64,000 nt of DNA from Buchnera aphidicola (Phyllaphis fagi) (GCF_964058955.1 NZ_OZ060370.1:346074-410073), one strand, 5' to 3'; positions 10,579-23,879 are shown, counted from the first letter of the stretch. Made by a program: numbers and translations. The notes: generated by a model not told the origin, from the letters alone.

Positions 10579-10612
10579 CCACAGAACGATAAATCCTCTA
10601 TCCGAACTGTGG
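10579..10612 (-). terminator. Hairpin after cspE, possible terminator
   Basis: CCACAG and CTGTGG form the outer 6-bp stem, separated by a symmetric AA/AA internal loop from an inner stem CGATA/TATC-G and a 7-nt loop. It is clearly richer in G+C than its surroundings. It begins 44 bp past the cspE stop, which suits a terminator or RNA 3' end, but no T-run follows on the minus strand. Confidence 0.45.
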
Positions 10613-10655
10613 AGCGTGTTCTATTTAAAATTTGCAATATTATTTATATTATAAA

Positions 10656-10865
10656 TTATAAGCTAACTACATTAGCAGCTGAAGGTCCTTTTGCACCTTC
10701 AGTAATTTCAAACTCAACACTTTGACCTTCTGATAAAGTTTTAAACCCATTACTCTGTATAGCTGAAAAATGAACAAAAACATCTTTACTACCATCTTCT
10801 GGTGTAATAAAACCAAAACCTTTTGATTCATTAAACCATTTCACATTGCCTTTAATCTTGGACAT
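10656..10865 (-). CDS. cspE: Cold-shock-like protein CspE
   Basis: A 69-residue single cold-shock domain protein that binds single-stranded RNA and DNA and acts as an RNA chaperone or antiterminator. Both RNA-binding motifs are intact: [11 protein letters not shown] (RNP1) and DVFVHFSAI (RNP2). [16 protein letters not shown] and the ending [11 protein letters not shown] match E. coli CspE better than CspC. The ATG at 10863-10865 gives the standard length; an upstream in-frame start would add seven residues not seen in relatives. Protein conservation is very high for such an AT-driven genome. Confidence 0.96.
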   Translation of the reverse strand: MSKIKGNVKWFNESKGFGFITPEDGSKDVFVHFSAIQSNGFKTLSEGQSVEFEITEGAKGPSAANVVSL

Positions 10866-11237
10866 CTTTACTTTTAAACCTACCAAATAAATACTACAAA
10901 CTAATTTTTTTATATAAAAAATTAGTTAACAATCATTATTTCCTACTGGAATATAAGATAAAAATAAAAATTTATATATTAAATACAAAATAAAAGTAAT
11001 TATAATACATAAAAATTATACTTTAAAATTAATATAAATTATATATATTTAGATTTTATATTATAAAATTTAAAATATTACATAAAAATTAAAAATAATA
11101 AAATGAGTTGTGATTTTAAGATTTATAATTACAGAAATATATCGATATTTTTATTAAATATACCTATATGTAATATAGGAATAAATAAATATAAAATTAA
11201 AATAGTATAAAACATTACATAATAAAAATAAAATTTC
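10866..11237. other. cspE leader and 5S rRNA downstream region
   Basis: 372 bp without a protein gene. The part next to cspE should hold its promoter and 5' leader on the minus strand. The part next to 5S rRNA includes a short hairpin (11163-11179) that may end the rRNA transcript. Nothing else is recognised. Confidence 0.5.
11163..11179 (-). terminator. Possible terminator after 5S rRNA
   Basis: A perfect 7-bp stem CCTATAT / ATATAGG with a 3-nt loop, about 60 bp past the 5S 3' end on the minus strand, followed by TATATTTAATAAAAAT. The stem is short and mostly A-T, so this is tentative. Confidence 0.35.
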
Positions 11238-11238
11238 A

Positions 11239-11360
11239 GTACCCTGATAACTCCCTACTCTCACACAAGGAAACCCTGTACTACCATCGGCGTTATAATA
11301 TTTCACTTCTGAGTTCGGTATGGAATCAGGTGGTACCATTACACTATTATTATCAGGATA
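11239..11360 (-). rRNA. rrf: 5S ribosomal RNA
   Basis: Read on the minus strand it contains the conserved 5S blocks CCGAACTCAGAAGTGAAA and CGCCGATGGTAGT, with closing helix arms CCTGATAA and TTATCAGG. About 120 nt, as expected. It lies 77 bp beyond the 23S 3' end in a 23S-5S unit. Exact ends are estimated from the terminal helix. Confidence 0.96.
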
Positions 11361-11410
11361 CTGAATAAACTTATATTTTAAGTTTAATTATTAGTTTTTT
11401 TTAGAATATA

Positions 11411-11437
11411 AATTAATAAAAACAACTGTGGTGTTGT

Positions 11438-11443
<6 letters not shown>
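11411..11443 (-). repeat. 23S rRNA processing stalk, 3' arm
   Basis: This segment and 14350-14383 are inverted copies of each other over about 32 bases, differing by one mismatch and one single-base bulge. They flank the 23S gene, so in the precursor RNA they would pair into a long helix of the type RNase III cuts to release pre-23S rRNA. Confidence 0.8.
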
Positions 11444-14349
<2,906 letters not shown>

Positions 14350-14353
<4 letters not shown>

Positions 14354-14383
14354 TTACAACCCACAGATGTTTTTATTAATTTA
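14350..14383 (-). repeat. 23S rRNA processing stalk, 5' arm
   Basis: The 5' partner of the inverted repeat at 11411-11443. Together they form a near-perfect helix of about 32 bp closing the 23S precursor. Confidence 0.8.
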
Positions 14384-14429
14384 TATTGTAAAAGAACGAA
14401 AAATTAAAAATTTAAAACAAAAAAAATAT

Positions 14430-14468
14430 CAATAAATATTAATAAATATTAATAAATATTAATAAATA
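14430..14468. repeat. 10-bp tandem repeat in tRNA-Glu/23S spacer
   Basis: Nearly four consecutive copies of AATAAATATT lie in the transcribed spacer between tRNA-Glu and 23S rRNA. Probably replication slippage in AT-rich DNA with no function. Confidence 0.75.
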
Positions 14469-14549
14469 CTTCTTATAAAATTTATAATATATCATAACAC
14501 ATTATTTTATTTAAGTATAACATTTTTTAATTTAAATGTTAATTATTTT

Positions 14550-14622
14550 CGTCCCCTAGGGGATTTGAACCCCTGTTGCCGCCATGAAAGGGCGATGTCC
14601 TGGACCTCTAGACGAAGGGGAC
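14550..14622 (-). tRNA. gltT: tRNA-Glu(UUC)
   Basis: A 73-nt cloverleaf: acceptor GTCCCCT/AGGGGAC, anticodon TTC in CGCCCTTTCATGGCG, T-arm GGGGTTCAAATCCCC. Almost identical to E. coli tRNA-Glu. No encoded CCA. It stands upstream of 23S in the same transcript, where E. coli has a tRNA in the 16S-23S spacer. Its wobble uridine is a target of the TusBCD relay encoded at 35.8-36.8 kb. Confidence 0.97.
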
Positions 14623-14707
14623 AATCAAAAATAATTAAAAATACTATTTTAAAATGTATAAAATAAATAAATATAAAACATAATAATTATAATAAATTTA
14701 AGATATA

Positions 14708-14736
14708 ATTCTTACAAAATATTATAAAATAGTCAA
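14708..14736 (-). promoter_or_regulatory. Candidate promoter of tRNA-Glu-23S-5S unit
   Basis: On the minus strand TTGACT (14731-14736) is followed after 17 bp by AAGAAT (14708-14713), a reasonable sigma-70 promoter. It ends 86 bp before tRNA-Glu. The TGA stop codon of aroE lies inside the -35 hexamer. The -10 is only a moderate match, so the exact start is uncertain. Confidence 0.45.
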
Positions 14737-15626
14737 GTGTTTTTTTTATTTTTTATTCTATTTAAAACATTATAAATTTTATATTTCTTATTTCGATTTA
14801 AATAATTAATAACTGTATCAATATTAGGTAAAATATTATTCCAAAAATAAAAAGAATAAGCTGCTTGACTAACTAACATACCGATACCATCAGAATAATA
14901 TTTTGCCCCACAACTTTTACACCATTTTAGAAACATAGTCATATCATCACTATAACAAATATCATAAAAAAAAGTTTTATCAGAATTAAAAATAATATTA
15001 GGAATAAAAAAACGGTTATTTCCTTGAAAATCAACAGAAGTGGTATGAATAATTAAATTATAATGTAATTTATACAACTTATGAAATTCATTTAATTTAA
15101 TTGCCTTAATACAACCTAAATGTTTAAAATATGATACTATATTATTTGCACGTTCTAATGTTCGATTTAAAATATCTATAGAACAATTAAAAGATAATAA
15201 ATATGGTATAATACCCCGAGCAGCCCCACCTGCACCGATTAATAAAACACGAAATCCTAAATTAATAAAATTTAATCGTTTTAGATCATATAATAATCCA
15301 ATACCATCCGTATTATCACCAACAATTCTGTTATTTTCTGTACTTTTTAAAGTATTTACAGAACCAGAAATATATGCTCTTTCCGTTAATATATTAGATA
15401 ACTTATATGCCTTTTCTTTAAACGGAACCGTAACATTTGCTCCTTTTCCATAACTATGAAAAAAATTATAAACAAAATTACAAAAATCTTGTTTTTCAAT
15501 ACATTTCACACTATAATTAAAATTAATGTCTATTTGTTTAGAAAATAAATCATAAATTATTGGTGATTTAGAATGATTTACAGGATTACCAAACAGTAAA
15601 TAATTATTTTCTTTATTATCAATCAT
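14733..15626 (-). CDS. aroE: Shikimate 5-dehydrogenase
   Basis: NADPH-dependent reduction of 3-dehydroshikimate to shikimate, in the chorismate pathway that feeds Trp, Phe and Tyr synthesis. 297 residues (E. coli 272). Seen: substrate-site SKSP, catalytic lysine motif NVTVPFKEKA, the dinucleotide-binding GAGGAARGI, and NADP-specificity NRTLERA. The TGA stop overlaps the likely rRNA promoter. The position next to tRNA-Glu and 23S is the arrangement known from Buchnera. Divergent from def-fmt, which are also near aroE in E. coli. Confidence 0.96.
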   Translation of the reverse strand: MIDNKENNYLLFGNPVNHSKSPIIYDLFSKQIDINFNYSVKCIEKQDFCNFVYNFFHSYGKGANVTVPFKEKAYKLSNILTERAYISGSVNTLKSTENNRIVGDNTDGIGLLYDLKRLNFINLGFRVLLIGAGGAARGIIPYLLSFNCSIDILNRTLERANNIVSYFKHLGCIKAIKLNEFHKLYKLHYNLIIHTTSVDFQGNNRFFIPNIIFNSDKTFFYDICYSDDMTMFLKWCKSCGAKYYSDGIGMLVSQAAYSFYFWNNILPNIDTVINYLNRNKKYKIYNVLNRIKNKKNT

Positions 15627-15889
15627 TTTAAATAATCCTCCAACAAAAATATTACAAATTTTATAATAAATTTAATATTTATTTTAGATTAATAAAAGTA
15701 AAAAATCACAACTTAAATATAATAAAATATTAAAATACTAATTTTATATATCCATATATTTATATAAAAATTTCATCATTTACTTTAATGAAAATAATAT
15801 AAAATCATTAAAATAAATCTATTAAATATACTATTGTATTATAAAAGAATATAATATATAAACAATTAATTTCAAAATATATATACTTT

Positions 15890-16330
15890 ATGTCATTCTT
15901 AAAAATATTAAAATATCCAGACAAACGATTAAGACGATCAGCACAACCTGTTAATAAAATAAATAAAAAAATACATAAAATAATTCATAATATGTTTGAA
16001 ACCATGTATCAAGAAAAAGGAATTGGATTAGCTGCTACACAAGTTAATATCAATTTAAAAATTATAGTTATTGATAAAATCAGCAAATATTATGATACCT
16101 TAGTATTAATTAATCCAAAAAAAATTTATGAATATGATAAAATTAGTACAACAGAAGGATGTTTATCACTTCCAGGAATAAAAAAAGAAATCACAAGATC
16201 AAAACATATTACAATTCAAGCTCTTAATTATTATGGAAAAAAAATTACATTACAAGCTAAATCATTATTATCAATTTGTATACAACATGAAATGGATCAC
16301 CTGATTGGAAAGTTACTAATAGACTATTAA
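15890..16330 (+). CDS. def: Peptide deformylase, short C-terminus
   Basis: Metalloenzyme removing the formyl group from nascent N-terminal methionine. All three active-site motifs are present: GIGLAATQ (44-51), EGCLS with metal ligand C91, and HEMDH with ligands H133 and H137. The protein stops at 146 residues, shortly after the last motif, against about 169 in E. coli; the charged C-terminal helix is missing. That tail is known to vary between deformylases, so activity is probably retained. It precedes fmt by 29 bp, as in E. coli. Confidence 0.96.
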   Translation: MSFLKILKYPDKRLRRSAQPVNKINKKIHKIIHNMFETMYQEKGIGLAATQVNINLKIIVIDKISKYYDTLVLINPKKIYEYDKISTTEGCLSLPGIKKEITRSKHITIQALNYYGKKITLQAKSLLSICIQHEMDHLIGKLLIDY

Positions 16331-16359
16331 AAATATATTTTAATTAGAGATATAAAATA

Positions 16360-17328
16360 ATGATTCATAAAAATAATCTAGAAAAATCATTAAAAATTAT
16401 TTTTGCAGGAACTTCAGATTTTTCTGCCAACTATTTAAATTTACTATTACTATCACATCATCGAATATTAGCTGTATTAACACAACCAGATCGACCCAAT
16501 ACAAGAGGAAAAAAGATAATCCAATCACCTGTTAAATTTTTATCAGAAAATTATAAAATCCAAACATTTCAACCTAATACTTTTCACACAATACATATCT
16601 TGAAATTCATGATGATAAAAATCAATTTTATTATCGTCATTGCATACGGAATTATTATACCTAAATATATATTAAATATATTTCCTAAAAAATATCTCAA
16701 TATACACACTTCATTATTACCAAAATGGAAAGGTGCAGCTCCTATCCAATGGTCCATTTTAAATGGAGATTATAAAACAGGAATCACCATAATACAAATG
16801 GATGAAAATATGGATACTGGAAAAATATTACATAAAATATCATGTCCAACAAGTATACGAGAAACAACAATTAGTTTAACAAAAAAATTATATAATATTA
16901 GTAGTCAAAAAATATTAACTATCATTAATAATATACAAAATAAAAAATATCAATTTAAACAACAAAATCCAAAAGCTACAACATATGCAATAAAAATAAA
17001 AAAAAAAATGGCATCACTCAATTTTTTTATGAATGCAAAACACATAGATCGAATGATAAGAGCTTTAAATCCTAAACCAGGAACTTATATTAAAATTAAA
17101 AATAATATAATTAAAATTTTTAAAGTTACTATTTTAAAAAGTATTAAAAAATATCACATCGGCGAAATTATTAAAATAAATAATCATGGTATTCAAATAC
17201 AAACAATAAAAAATATAATAAATATTCAAAAAATTCAGTTACCAGGAAAAAAAATAATCAAAATATCTGAATTTATTAATTCTCATCAAAAAATTTTTTC
17301 AAAAGGCAATATCTTGAATAATAAATAA
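16360..17328 (+). CDS. fmt: Methionyl-tRNA formyltransferase
   Basis: Adds the formyl group to initiator Met-tRNA, the step that Def later reverses. 322 residues (E. coli 315). The formyltransferase motif HTSLLPKWKGAAPIQWSI and the following MDTGKIL are clear, with a lysine-rich C-terminal tRNA-binding domain after about residue 205. Second gene of the def-fmt pair. Its end faces rplQ across a hairpin terminator. Confidence 0.96.
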   Translation: MIHKNNLEKSLKIIFAGTSDFSANYLNLLLLSHHRILAVLTQPDRPNTRGKKIIQSPVKFLSENYKIQTFQPNTFHTIHILKFMMIKINFIIVIAYGIIIPKYILNIFPKKYLNIHTSLLPKWKGAAPIQWSILNGDYKTGITIIQMDENMDTGKILHKISCPTSIRETTISLTKKLYNISSQKILTIINNIQNKKYQFKQQNPKATTYAIKIKKKMASLNFFMNAKHIDRMIRALNPKPGTYIKIKNNIIKIFKVTILKSIKKYHIGEIIKINNHGIQIQTIKNIINIQKIQLPGKKIIKISEFINSHQKIFSKGNILNNK

Positions 17329-17338
17329 TTAAAAATAG

Positions 17339-17358
17339 AACGGCAATAATATGCCGTT
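17339..17358. terminator. Bidirectional terminator fmt / rplQ
   Basis: A perfect 7-bp stem AACGGCA / TGCCGTT with a 6-nt loop in the 56-bp gap between the convergent ends of fmt and rplQ. On the minus strand it is followed by TCTATTTTT, so it can end the alpha operon; it can probably also end def-fmt. Confidence 0.75.
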
Positions 17359-17384
17359 AAATATAATAATTACTTAAAAATTTT

Positions 17385-17750
17385 CTATACTTTAACTCGA
17401 TTAATCAATTGAATATAAGCAATCGGTGCTTTATCGCCAATACGAAAGCCACATTTTAGAATTTGGGTATAGCCTCCAGAACGATTGAGAAAATGTGGAC
17501 CAATATCACTAAATAATTTATGCACTATTAAATTATTTCGAATTTTAGAAAAAATTAATCTTCTATTACTCACATTATCGATTTTAGAAATAGTCACTAA
17601 CGGTTCAACTATAGAACGTAATTCTTTTGCTTTAGGTACAGTAGTCTTTATAATTTCATATTGTAATAAAGAGCAAACCATATTATTAAACATAGATTTT
17701 AAATGACTTGAATTACGATTTAAATGACGACCACTTTTTCGATGTCTCAT
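17385..17750 (-). CDS. rplQ: Ribosomal protein L17
   Basis: Large-subunit protein of 121 residues (E. coli 127); [20 protein letters not shown] is the family N-terminus. Last gene of the alpha operon (rpsM-rpsK-rpsD-rpoA-rplQ) and followed by a hairpin terminator. Confidence 0.97.
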   Translation of the reverse strand: MRHRKSGRHLNRNSSHLKSMFNNMVCSLLQYEIIKTTVPKAKELRSIVEPLVTISKIDNVSNRRLIFSKIRNNLIVHKLFSDIGPHFLNRSGGYTQILKCGFRIGDKAPIAYIQLINRVKV

Positions 17751-17793
17751 AATAACCCTTTTATAAAAAAAATAATATGCATAATGTATATTT

Positions 17794-18777
17794 CTATTTA
17801 TTAGATAAATCTTTAGGAGGCCAATTATTTAAACACATACCTAACGATAATCCTCGTGAAGCTAATATATCTTTAATTTCTGTTAAAGATTTTTTACCTA
17901 AATTAGGTGTTCTTAACAATTCTATTTCAGTCTTTTGAACTAAATCACCAATATAATGTACTAATTCTGCTTTTAAACAATTTGCAGACCGAACAGTTAA
18001 CTCTAAATCATCTACTGATCGTAATAAAATAGGTTCAAATTCTGGTTTTTTTTCTTCTACTTCAGATTCTTTAATGTTACGTAAATCAACAAATGGCTTT
18101 AATTGTTCTGATAATATTGTAGCAGCACGTCGAATTGCTTCTTCAGCATCAATTGTTCCATTAGTTTCCATTTCCATAATTAATCGATCTAAATCAGTTC
18201 TTTGTTCTACTCGCACTGATTCAACAAAATATGAAACACGTTCTATTGGACTATAACAAGCATCTAATGATATACACCCAACATCCTTAGTATTAAATTT
18301 TATTCTTGATGCAGCAGGAATATAACCTTTCCCATGTTCTACTCTCATTCTCATGTTAATAGATGATGACTTATGTGTCAAATGACAGATTATATGTTCT
18401 GAATTAATAATTTCCACATTCCCATCATGAGTAATATCAGATGCAAAAACTGGTCCAATCCCACATTTTTTTAATTTTAACATTACTGAATCTTTACCAT
18501 ATACCTTAATTGCTAAAGATTTTAAATTTAACAATATTTCAAGAATATCTTCCTGAACACCTTCCTTGGAACTATATTCATGTAACACTCCATCAATATG
18601 AACTTCAGTTATTGCGTAACCAGGCATAGAAGAAAGTAAGATTCTACGTAATGCATTACCAAGAGTATAACCAAAACCTCTTTCTAAAGGTTCTAAAATT
18701 ACCTTTATAGCAGTACAACTCTGTTGTTGAATATTCACTATACGAGGTTTTATAAAATATTTAATAAAACTATGCAT
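17794..18777 (-). CDS. rpoA: RNA polymerase alpha subunit
   Basis: 327 residues (E. coli 329). The N-terminal assembly domain includes [21 protein letters not shown]; the C-terminal domain (about 245-327) keeps the UP-element/activator-binding helices [15 protein letters not shown] and [10 protein letters not shown]. Retaining a full C-terminal domain suggests that some activator or UP-element contacts still matter. Between rpsD and rplQ in the alpha operon. Confidence 0.98.
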   Translation of the reverse strand: MHSFIKYFIKPRIVNIQQQSCTAIKVILEPLERGFGYTLGNALRRILLSSMPGYAITEVHIDGVLHEYSSKEGVQEDILEILLNLKSLAIKVYGKDSVMLKLKKCGIGPVFASDITHDGNVEIINSEHIICHLTHKSSSINMRMRVEHGKGYIPAASRIKFNTKDVGCISLDACYSPIERVSYFVESVRVEQRTDLDRLIMEMETNGTIDAEEAIRRAATILSEQLKPFVDLRNIKESEVEEKKPEFEPILLRSVDDLELTVRSANCLKAELVHYIGDLVQKTEIELLRTPNLGKKSLTEIKDILASRGLSLGMCLNNWPPKDLSNK

Positions 18778-18810
18778 TTTTTTATCTCTCCTAATAATAC
18801 ATTTTATAGT

Positions 18811-19431
18811 CTATTTAGAATATAATTCGATAATAAGATGTTCATTAATATCCGATGATAATTCAGACCTATCAGGATATCGATAAAATACACCTTCCAT
18901 ATTTTTACTGTCTACTTGTATCCAACTAGATTTTTCTCTTGCTTCCGATAATTCTAAAGAATCTTTAATTCTTTTTGTATTTTTAAATTTATCTCTAATT
19001 TTTATACAATCATTAGGTAATAAACGATATGACGCAATATTAACAATGCGATTATTAACCATAATAAATTTATGATTAATTAATTGTCTAGATTCAGAAC
19101 GTGTAACACCTAAACCTATCCGATATACTACATTATCTAATCTACTTTCTAATAATATTAATAAATTATCTCCTGTATTGCCTTTTAATTTTGCAGCAAG
19201 CTTATAATAATTCCGAAATTGACGTTCTAATATTCCATATAAACGACGTACTTTCTGTTTTTCTCGCAATTGTATACCATATTCAGATAATCTAGTTTTA
19301 CGAAAACCATGTTGTCCGGGTAACTGATTCAATTTACATTTTGAATCAATAGAACGATAACCGGATTTTAAAAATAAATCTGTATTTTCACGACGACTTA
19401 ACTTTAACTTTGGTCCTAAATATTTTGCCAT
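18811..19431 (-). CDS. rpsD: Ribosomal protein S4
   Basis: 206 residues, the same as E. coli. Primary 16S rRNA binder nucleating small-subunit assembly. Family signatures [22 protein letters not shown] N-terminus, [13 protein letters not shown] and the S4 domain [20 protein letters not shown]. In E. coli S4 represses the alpha operon by binding its leader; whether that survives cannot be seen. Confidence 0.98.
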   Translation of the reverse strand: MAKYLGPKLKLSRRENTDLFLKSGYRSIDSKCKLNQLPGQHGFRKTRLSEYGIQLREKQKVRRLYGILERQFRNYYKLAAKLKGNTGDNLLILLESRLDNVVYRIGLGVTRSESRQLINHKFIMVNNRIVNIASYRLLPNDCIKIRDKFKNTKRIKDSLELSEAREKSSWIQVDSKNMEGVFYRYPDRSELSSDINEHLIIELYSK

Positions 19432-19457
19432 TTTACTTTCTCATTAATTATTTAAAA

Positions 19458-19847
19458 TTATACACGTCGCTTTTTAGGTGGACGACATCCATTATGAGGT
19501 ATAGGAGTAATATCAGTAATGTTAGTAATTCGAAAACCAGCAGCATTCAATGCACGAATAGTAGATTCTCTTCCTGGTCCAGGTCCTTTTACCATGACTT
19601 CTAAATTTTTAATTCCATAGTCTTTAACACATTCAACGCATCTTTCTGCAGCTACTTGAGCCGCAAAAGGTGTAGATTTCCGTGATCCTCTAAATCCAGA
19701 ACCTCCAGAAGTAGCCCATCCTAAAGTATTACCTTGACGATCAGTAATAGTAACTATAGTATTGTTAAAAGATGCATGAATATAAGCAATACCATCTGTA
19801 ATTTGTTTTTTTATACGCTTTTTGGAACGTACTAAAAATTTTCCCAT
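19458..19847 (-). CDS. rpsK: Ribosomal protein S11
   Basis: 129 residues, E. coli length. Small-subunit platform protein. [16 protein letters not shown] and the ending [13 protein letters not shown] are family signatures. Alpha operon, between rpsM and rpsD with short gaps. Confidence 0.98.
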   Translation of the reverse strand: MGKFLVRSKKRIKKQITDGIAYIHASFNNTIVTITDRQGNTLGWATSGGSGFRGSRKSTPFAAQVAAERCVECVKDYGIKNLEVMVKGPGPGRESTIRALNAAGFRITNITDITPIPHNGCRPPKKRRV

Positions 19848-19866
19848 AGTTTAAAATTCTCTAAAA

Positions 19867-20223
19867 TTATTTTTTTATTGGTTTTCTAGGACCTTTGCAA
19901 GTCCGAGCATTTGTTTTAGTTCTTTGTCCTCGAACAGGTAACCCTCGACGGTGTCTCAATCCACGATAACATCCAAGATCCATTAACCGTTTAATATTTA
20001 ATGTTTTTTCTCTTCTTAAATCTCCTTCTACAACAAATTTAGCAACAGAATCTCTTAATAAATCTAATTGATTTTCATTTAATTCTCCAATTTTAGTATG
20101 TTCTGATATCCTACAACTCATACAAATCACTTTTGATCTAGTTTTACCTATTCCATATATTAACTTTAATGCAATAGAAGTATGTTTATGATTAGGAATA
20201 TTTATCCCTGCAATACGAGCCAT
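19867..20223 (-). CDS. rpsM: Ribosomal protein S13
   Basis: 118 residues with the start at [15 protein letters not shown], the E. coli length; an in-frame ATG three codons upstream is less likely. Head protein contacting tRNA and the L5 bridge. The [22 protein letters not shown] segment is typical. First gene of the alpha operon. Confidence 0.98.
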   Translation of the reverse strand: MARIAGINIPNHKHTSIALKLIYGIGKTRSKVICMSCRISEHTKIGELNENQLDLLRDSVAKFVVEGDLRREKTLNIKRLMDLGCYRGLRHRRGLPVRGQRTKTNARTCKGPRKPIKK

Positions 20224-20296
20224 TATATGCACCTCTATAATAAGTATTAAAAATAATTTATAATATTTTTACAACTAATATTTTCTAAATTATAAC

Positions 20297-20413
20297 TTAT
20301 CCCTGACGTTGTTTATGTTTAGGATAATTTTTACAAATAACACGCACAACATGTTTTCTTTTTACAATCTTACAACTACGACATAATTTTTTTACTGATG
20401 TTCTAACTTTCAT
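20297..20413 (-). CDS. rpmJ: Ribosomal protein L36
   Basis: 38-codon gene. It begins [20 protein letters not shown] and ends PKHKQRQG. The zinc ribbon C-x2-C-x12-C-x4-H is complete, so this is the zinc-binding form of L36. It sits between secY and rpsM, exactly as at the end of the E. coli spc operon. Confidence 0.97.
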   Translation of the reverse strand: MKVRTSVKKLCRSCKIVKRKHVVRVICKNYPKHKQRQG

Positions 20414-20462
20414 AATTTCACCATATATTAAATTATATTAATCTAACCATAATGACACAATT

Positions 20463-21797
20463 TTATAATTTAAAATTACTAATATTTAAATTAGATTTTT
20501 TTAAAATCGAACTATATTGACTAGACATTATTAATGTCTGAACTTGAGTAATAAAATCTATAATAACTACTACTACAATTAATAATGATGTTCCTCCAAA
20601 ATAAAATGGAACATGCATACATAATCTCATAAAATCTGGAATAAGACAAATAAATAAAATATATAAAGAACCGATAAAAGTTAATCTAGCTGTTACATTA
20701 CTAATATATTTAGAAGTCTGCTCTCCAGGCCGAATACCTGAAATAAAAGCTCCAGATTTTTTTAAATGTTCAGATGTTTCACGAGAATTAAATGTTAAAC
20801 TAGAATAAAAAAAACAAAAAAACACAATACAAATTGAATAAATTATTATATATAATATATGACCTGGTTGTAAATATGAAATAAATTTTATTAACCAATA
20901 ATATTTATTACTAACTCCAATCCATGAAAATATAGTAAGAGGAAAAATCATAATACTAGAAGAAAAAATAGCAGGTATTACCCCTGACATATTTATTTTT
21001 AATGGTAAATGAGTATTTTGCATAGCATATATTTTTCGAATTTTATGTTGATGTACATAATTTAAAATAATCTTACGATAACTTCTTTCCATAAAAACAA
21101 CTACAAAAGTAACGAAAAAGATAACAGACAAAATAACTAATAACATTAATATATGTAATTCACCATTTTTAATTTGTTTAATAGTATTATTTATAGCCAT
21201 TGGTAAACTAGATATAATACCAATAAAAATAATTACTGAAATACCATTACCAATACCATATTCAGTAATTAATTCACCTAACCACATTAATAAAATTGTT
21301 CCAGTTAATAAACTCATAGAAGAAACAATATAAAAATAAAAATCAGGATTCAAAACTAATCCTTTCATACCAGGTATATTTGGTAATGTACTAGCAATAC
21401 CAATAGATTGAAATATACATAAAAAACAAGTTAAGTATCTTGTATATTGATCAATTTTACGTCTACCTAATTCACCATCTTTTCGAATATCTGATAACCT
21501 AGTATTTACTAATGTTAATAATTGCATAATAATTGAAGCAGAAATATAAGGCATAATACCCAATGAAAAAATTGAAGCTCGACTTAAAGAGCCACCAGAA
21601 AACATATTAAATATATCAATAACAGTACCTTTCTGATCTTTTATAAGATTTTCTAAAATAGTACTATCAATCCCTGGGATAGGAATAAAAGAACCAATTC
21701 GAAAAACTAATATCGCAATACCCAAGAAAATCACTCTATTTTTCAATTCAATTAAATTACTATTATTATGAATATTTGACTTTATTTTTCGTTTCAT
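20463..21797 (-). CDS. secY: Protein translocase subunit SecY
   Basis: Central channel of the Sec translocon in the inner membrane; 444 residues (E. coli 443). Ten hydrophobic segments can be traced, beginning [13 protein letters not shown]. Plug and lateral-gate regions are present ([31 protein letters not shown]), and the cytoplasmic loop containing [13 protein letters not shown] is intact. Between rplO and rpmJ in the spc operon. Confidence 0.98.
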   Translation of the reverse strand: MKRKIKSNIHNNSNLIELKNRVIFLGIAILVFRIGSFIPIPGIDSTILENLIKDQKGTVIDIFNMFSGGSLSRASIFSLGIMPYISASIIMQLLTLVNTRLSDIRKDGELGRRKIDQYTRYLTCFLCIFQSIGIASTLPNIPGMKGLVLNPDFYFYIVSSMSLLTGTILLMWLGELITEYGIGNGISVIIFIGIISSLPMAINNTIKQIKNGELHILMLLVILSVIFFVTFVVVFMERSYRKIILNYVHQHKIRKIYAMQNTHLPLKINMSGVIPAIFSSSIMIFPLTIFSWIGVSNKYYWLIKFISYLQPGHILYIIIYSICIVFFCFFYSSLTFNSRETSEHLKKSGAFISGIRPGEQTSKYISNVTARLTFIGSLYILFICLIPDFMRLCMHVPFYFGGTSLLIVVVVIIDFITQVQTLIMSSQYSSILKKSNLNISNFKL

Positions 21798-21809
21798 TAT
21801 TTACTTTAC

Positions 21810-22247
21810 TTATTCCTCAATTTTCCCACCTAAAGATTGAATGATAGAACGAGCACCTTTTGTAACTTTTAAACCTCGAATAATTAATGATGATGTCTTT
21901 AAATACCCAGAGTTGATAATTTTAACATATTTAATATTTTTTTTAATAATATTACATTGTTTTAAAACATTTAAGTCAACAATATTTTTAGATATATTCT
22001 GTATTTCAGACAATCTAACTTCAGAAGTCATAATTTTTTTTCTAGACAAAAATCCAAATTTTGGAATACGACGATACAATGGAGTTTGACCTCCTTCAAA
22101 ACCTCTTCTAATACTAACACCAGATCTTGATTTCTGACCTTTATGTCCACGTCCAGCTGTTTTTCCAAAACCTGAACCTATTCCCCTACCAACTCTTTTA
22201 TGTAACTTACGTGATCCCTTTTTAGGTGCTAAATTATTTAAATACAA
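21810..22247 (-). CDS. rplO: Ribosomal protein L15
   Basis: 145 residues (E. coli 144). N-terminal glycine-rich extension [19 protein letters not shown] threads into 23S rRNA. Follows rpmD by 4 bp in the spc operon. Confidence 0.98.
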   Translation of the reverse strand: MYLNNLAPKKGSRKLHKRVGRGIGSGFGKTAGRGHKGQKSRSGVSIRRGFEGGQTPLYRRIPKFGFLSRKKIMTSEVRLSEIQNISKNIVDLNVLKQCNIIKKNIKYVKIINSGYLKTSSLIIRGLKVTKGARSIIQSLGGKIEE

Positions 22248-22251
22248 TATA

Positions 22252-22434
22252 TTATTCCTCTTTTATTTTAATCATATAAAAAATTTTATTGACCATACCT
22301 CTAATAGAAGGATTATCCTCTCTCTCAACTATATCTCCAATATGACGTAATCCTAAACTTAATAAAGTCGATTGATGTGTTTTTAAACATCCTATTTTAC
22401 TTTTAATTTGCATAATCTTTAATTTTTTAATCAT
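22252..22434 (-). CDS. rpmD: Ribosomal protein L30
   Basis: 60 residues (E. coli 59); [21 protein letters not shown] is the family core. Spc operon, between rpsE and rplO. Confidence 0.97.
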   Translation of the reverse strand: MIKKLKIMQIKSKIGCLKTHQSTLLSLGLRHIGDIVEREDNPSIRGMVNKIFYMIKIKEE

Positions 22435-22443
22435 GTGAATATA

Positions 22444-22947
22444 CTATCCTCCTATAATATCAAAAATTGATTTATTTCTTTTTTCTGCAATCATTTTTGG
22501 AGATTTCATATTCTTCAATCCGCGTATTGTCGCTCGTACTACGTTAATTGGATTAGTAGAACCATAAGTTTTAGCTAATACATTTTGTATACCTACAACT
22601 TCTAAAACAGCTCGCATTGCTCCACCTGCAATAATTCCTGTTCCTTTCGAAGCAGGTTTCATAAATATACTCGAACCAGTATGAGAACCTTTTACAGCAT
22701 GCTGTAAAGTACCATTATTAATTGTAATCACAATCATATTACGACGAGCCTGATCCATAGCTTTTTGAATAGCTGCAGGCACTTCTCGAGCTTTACCATA
22801 TCCAAATCCTACTTTTCCTTTTTGATCACCTACTACTGTCAATGCAGTAAAAGAAAAAATTCTACCTCCTTTTACTGTTTTTGATACTCTATTAACTGTA
22901 ATTAATTTTTCTTTCAATTCATTCTGAGTATGTTCTATTTTTACCAT
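22444..22947 (-). CDS. rpsE: Ribosomal protein S5
   Basis: 167 residues, E. coli length. N-terminal double-stranded-RNA-binding fold with [19 protein letters not shown] and the loop [19 protein letters not shown], important for decoding accuracy. Spc operon. Confidence 0.98.
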   Translation of the reverse strand: MVKIEHTQNELKEKLITVNRVSKTVKGGRIFSFTALTVVGDQKGKVGFGYGKAREVPAAIQKAMDQARRNMIVITINNGTLQHAVKGSHTGSSIFMKPASKGTGIIAGGAMRAVLEVVGIQNVLAKTYGSTNPINVVRATIRGLKNMKSPKMIAEKRNKSIFDIIGG

Positions 22948-22963
22948 ACTAATTTATTTTACC

Positions 22964-23329
22964 TCAAAAGTTTAATCCTGCTTTTCGAGCAGATTCTGCT
23001 AAAATTTTTATACGACCATGATACTTAAAACCAGATCGATCAAAAGAAACGGTATTAATTCCCTTATTTATAGCTCTATTTGCAATAATTGATCCAATTA
23101 CATCGGCAGCTTGTTTATTACCAGTATAAATAAGATTTTTTTTAATTTTTTTTTCTAGAGTAGACGCAACTACCACAATAGATTCAGTATTTGAATCAAT
23201 AATTTGAGCATATATATGACGTGATGTACGATGTACAACTAAACGAATTTTATTTAATCTTTTCAGATGTAAGCGTACTTTTTTTGCTCTACGTATACGA
23301 ATATTTTTTTTATTATTTATACTATTCAT
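22964..23329 (-). CDS. rplR: Ribosomal protein L18
   Basis: 121 residues from the ATG at 23327-23329, which lies 1 bp past the rplF stop and gives near-standard length (E. coli 117). A longer frame reaching into rplF would add 13 unrelated residues. Binds 5S r[20 protein letters not shown] is the core. Confidence 0.96.
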   Translation of the reverse strand: MNSINNKKNIRIRRAKKVRLHLKRLNKIRLVVHRTSRHIYAQIIDSNTESIVVVASTLEKKIKKNLIYTGNKQAADVIGSIIANRAINKGINTVSFDRSGFKYHGRIKILAESARKAGLNF

Positions 23330-23330
23330 A

Positions 23331-23867
23331 TTATTTTTTCTTAGCCTCTTTAATACGTACAAATTCATCTGAATAACGAATACCTTTTCCTTTATAAGAT
23401 TCTGGTTTCCGTTTAGATCGTAAATTTGCAGCTACTTGACCTAATAATTGCTTATCAATACTTTTTAAAATAATTTCTGTAGAAGATATATTTTCTGCAA
23501 TAATTCCATGAGGCAAACAATACTTAATTGCATGAGAATACCCTAAAAACATATTAATTATATTATTTAATTCTATTGAAATTTTATATCCAACACCAAC
23601 TAATTTTAGTTTTTTTGAAAATCCTTGAGTAACACCAATAATCATAGAATTTACTAATGATCTAACAGTGCCAGCTTGCATCCAAGAATCATATTTCTTT
23701 AATTTAGGTTTAAAAAATAATACATTATTACAATTTTTAATTATAACAGAACTATGAAAATTTCTTTTAAGAATATGATTTTTACTTTCTACAGTAATCA
23801 TATTATTATTTAACATAATTTTTACATTTTTAGGTATCGTAATTGATTTTTTAGCAATACGAGACAT
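23331..23867 (-). CDS. rplF: Ribosomal protein L6
   Basis: 178 residues (E. coli 177). Ends with the 23S-binding segment [20 protein letters not shown]. The N-terminal domain is more diverged than in neighbouring ribosomal proteins. Spc operon. Confidence 0.97.
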   Translation of the reverse strand: MSRIAKKSITIPKNVKIMLNNNMITVESKNHILKRNFHSSVIIKNCNNVLFFKPKLKKYDSWMQAGTVRSLVNSMIIGVTQGFSKKLKLVGVGYKISIELNNIINMFLGYSHAIKYCLPHGIIAENISSTEIILKSIDKQLLGQVAANLRSKRKPESYKGKGIRYSDEFVRIKEAKKK

Positions 23868-23879
23868 GTATCCTCCATA

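Noticed and set aside
14430..14468. Short tandem repeat as a possible CRISPR or regulatory array
   Set aside because: Direct 10-bp repeats without spacers in pure A/T sequence; slippage is the simplest explanation. No CRISPR array or cas gene was seen anywhere in the window.
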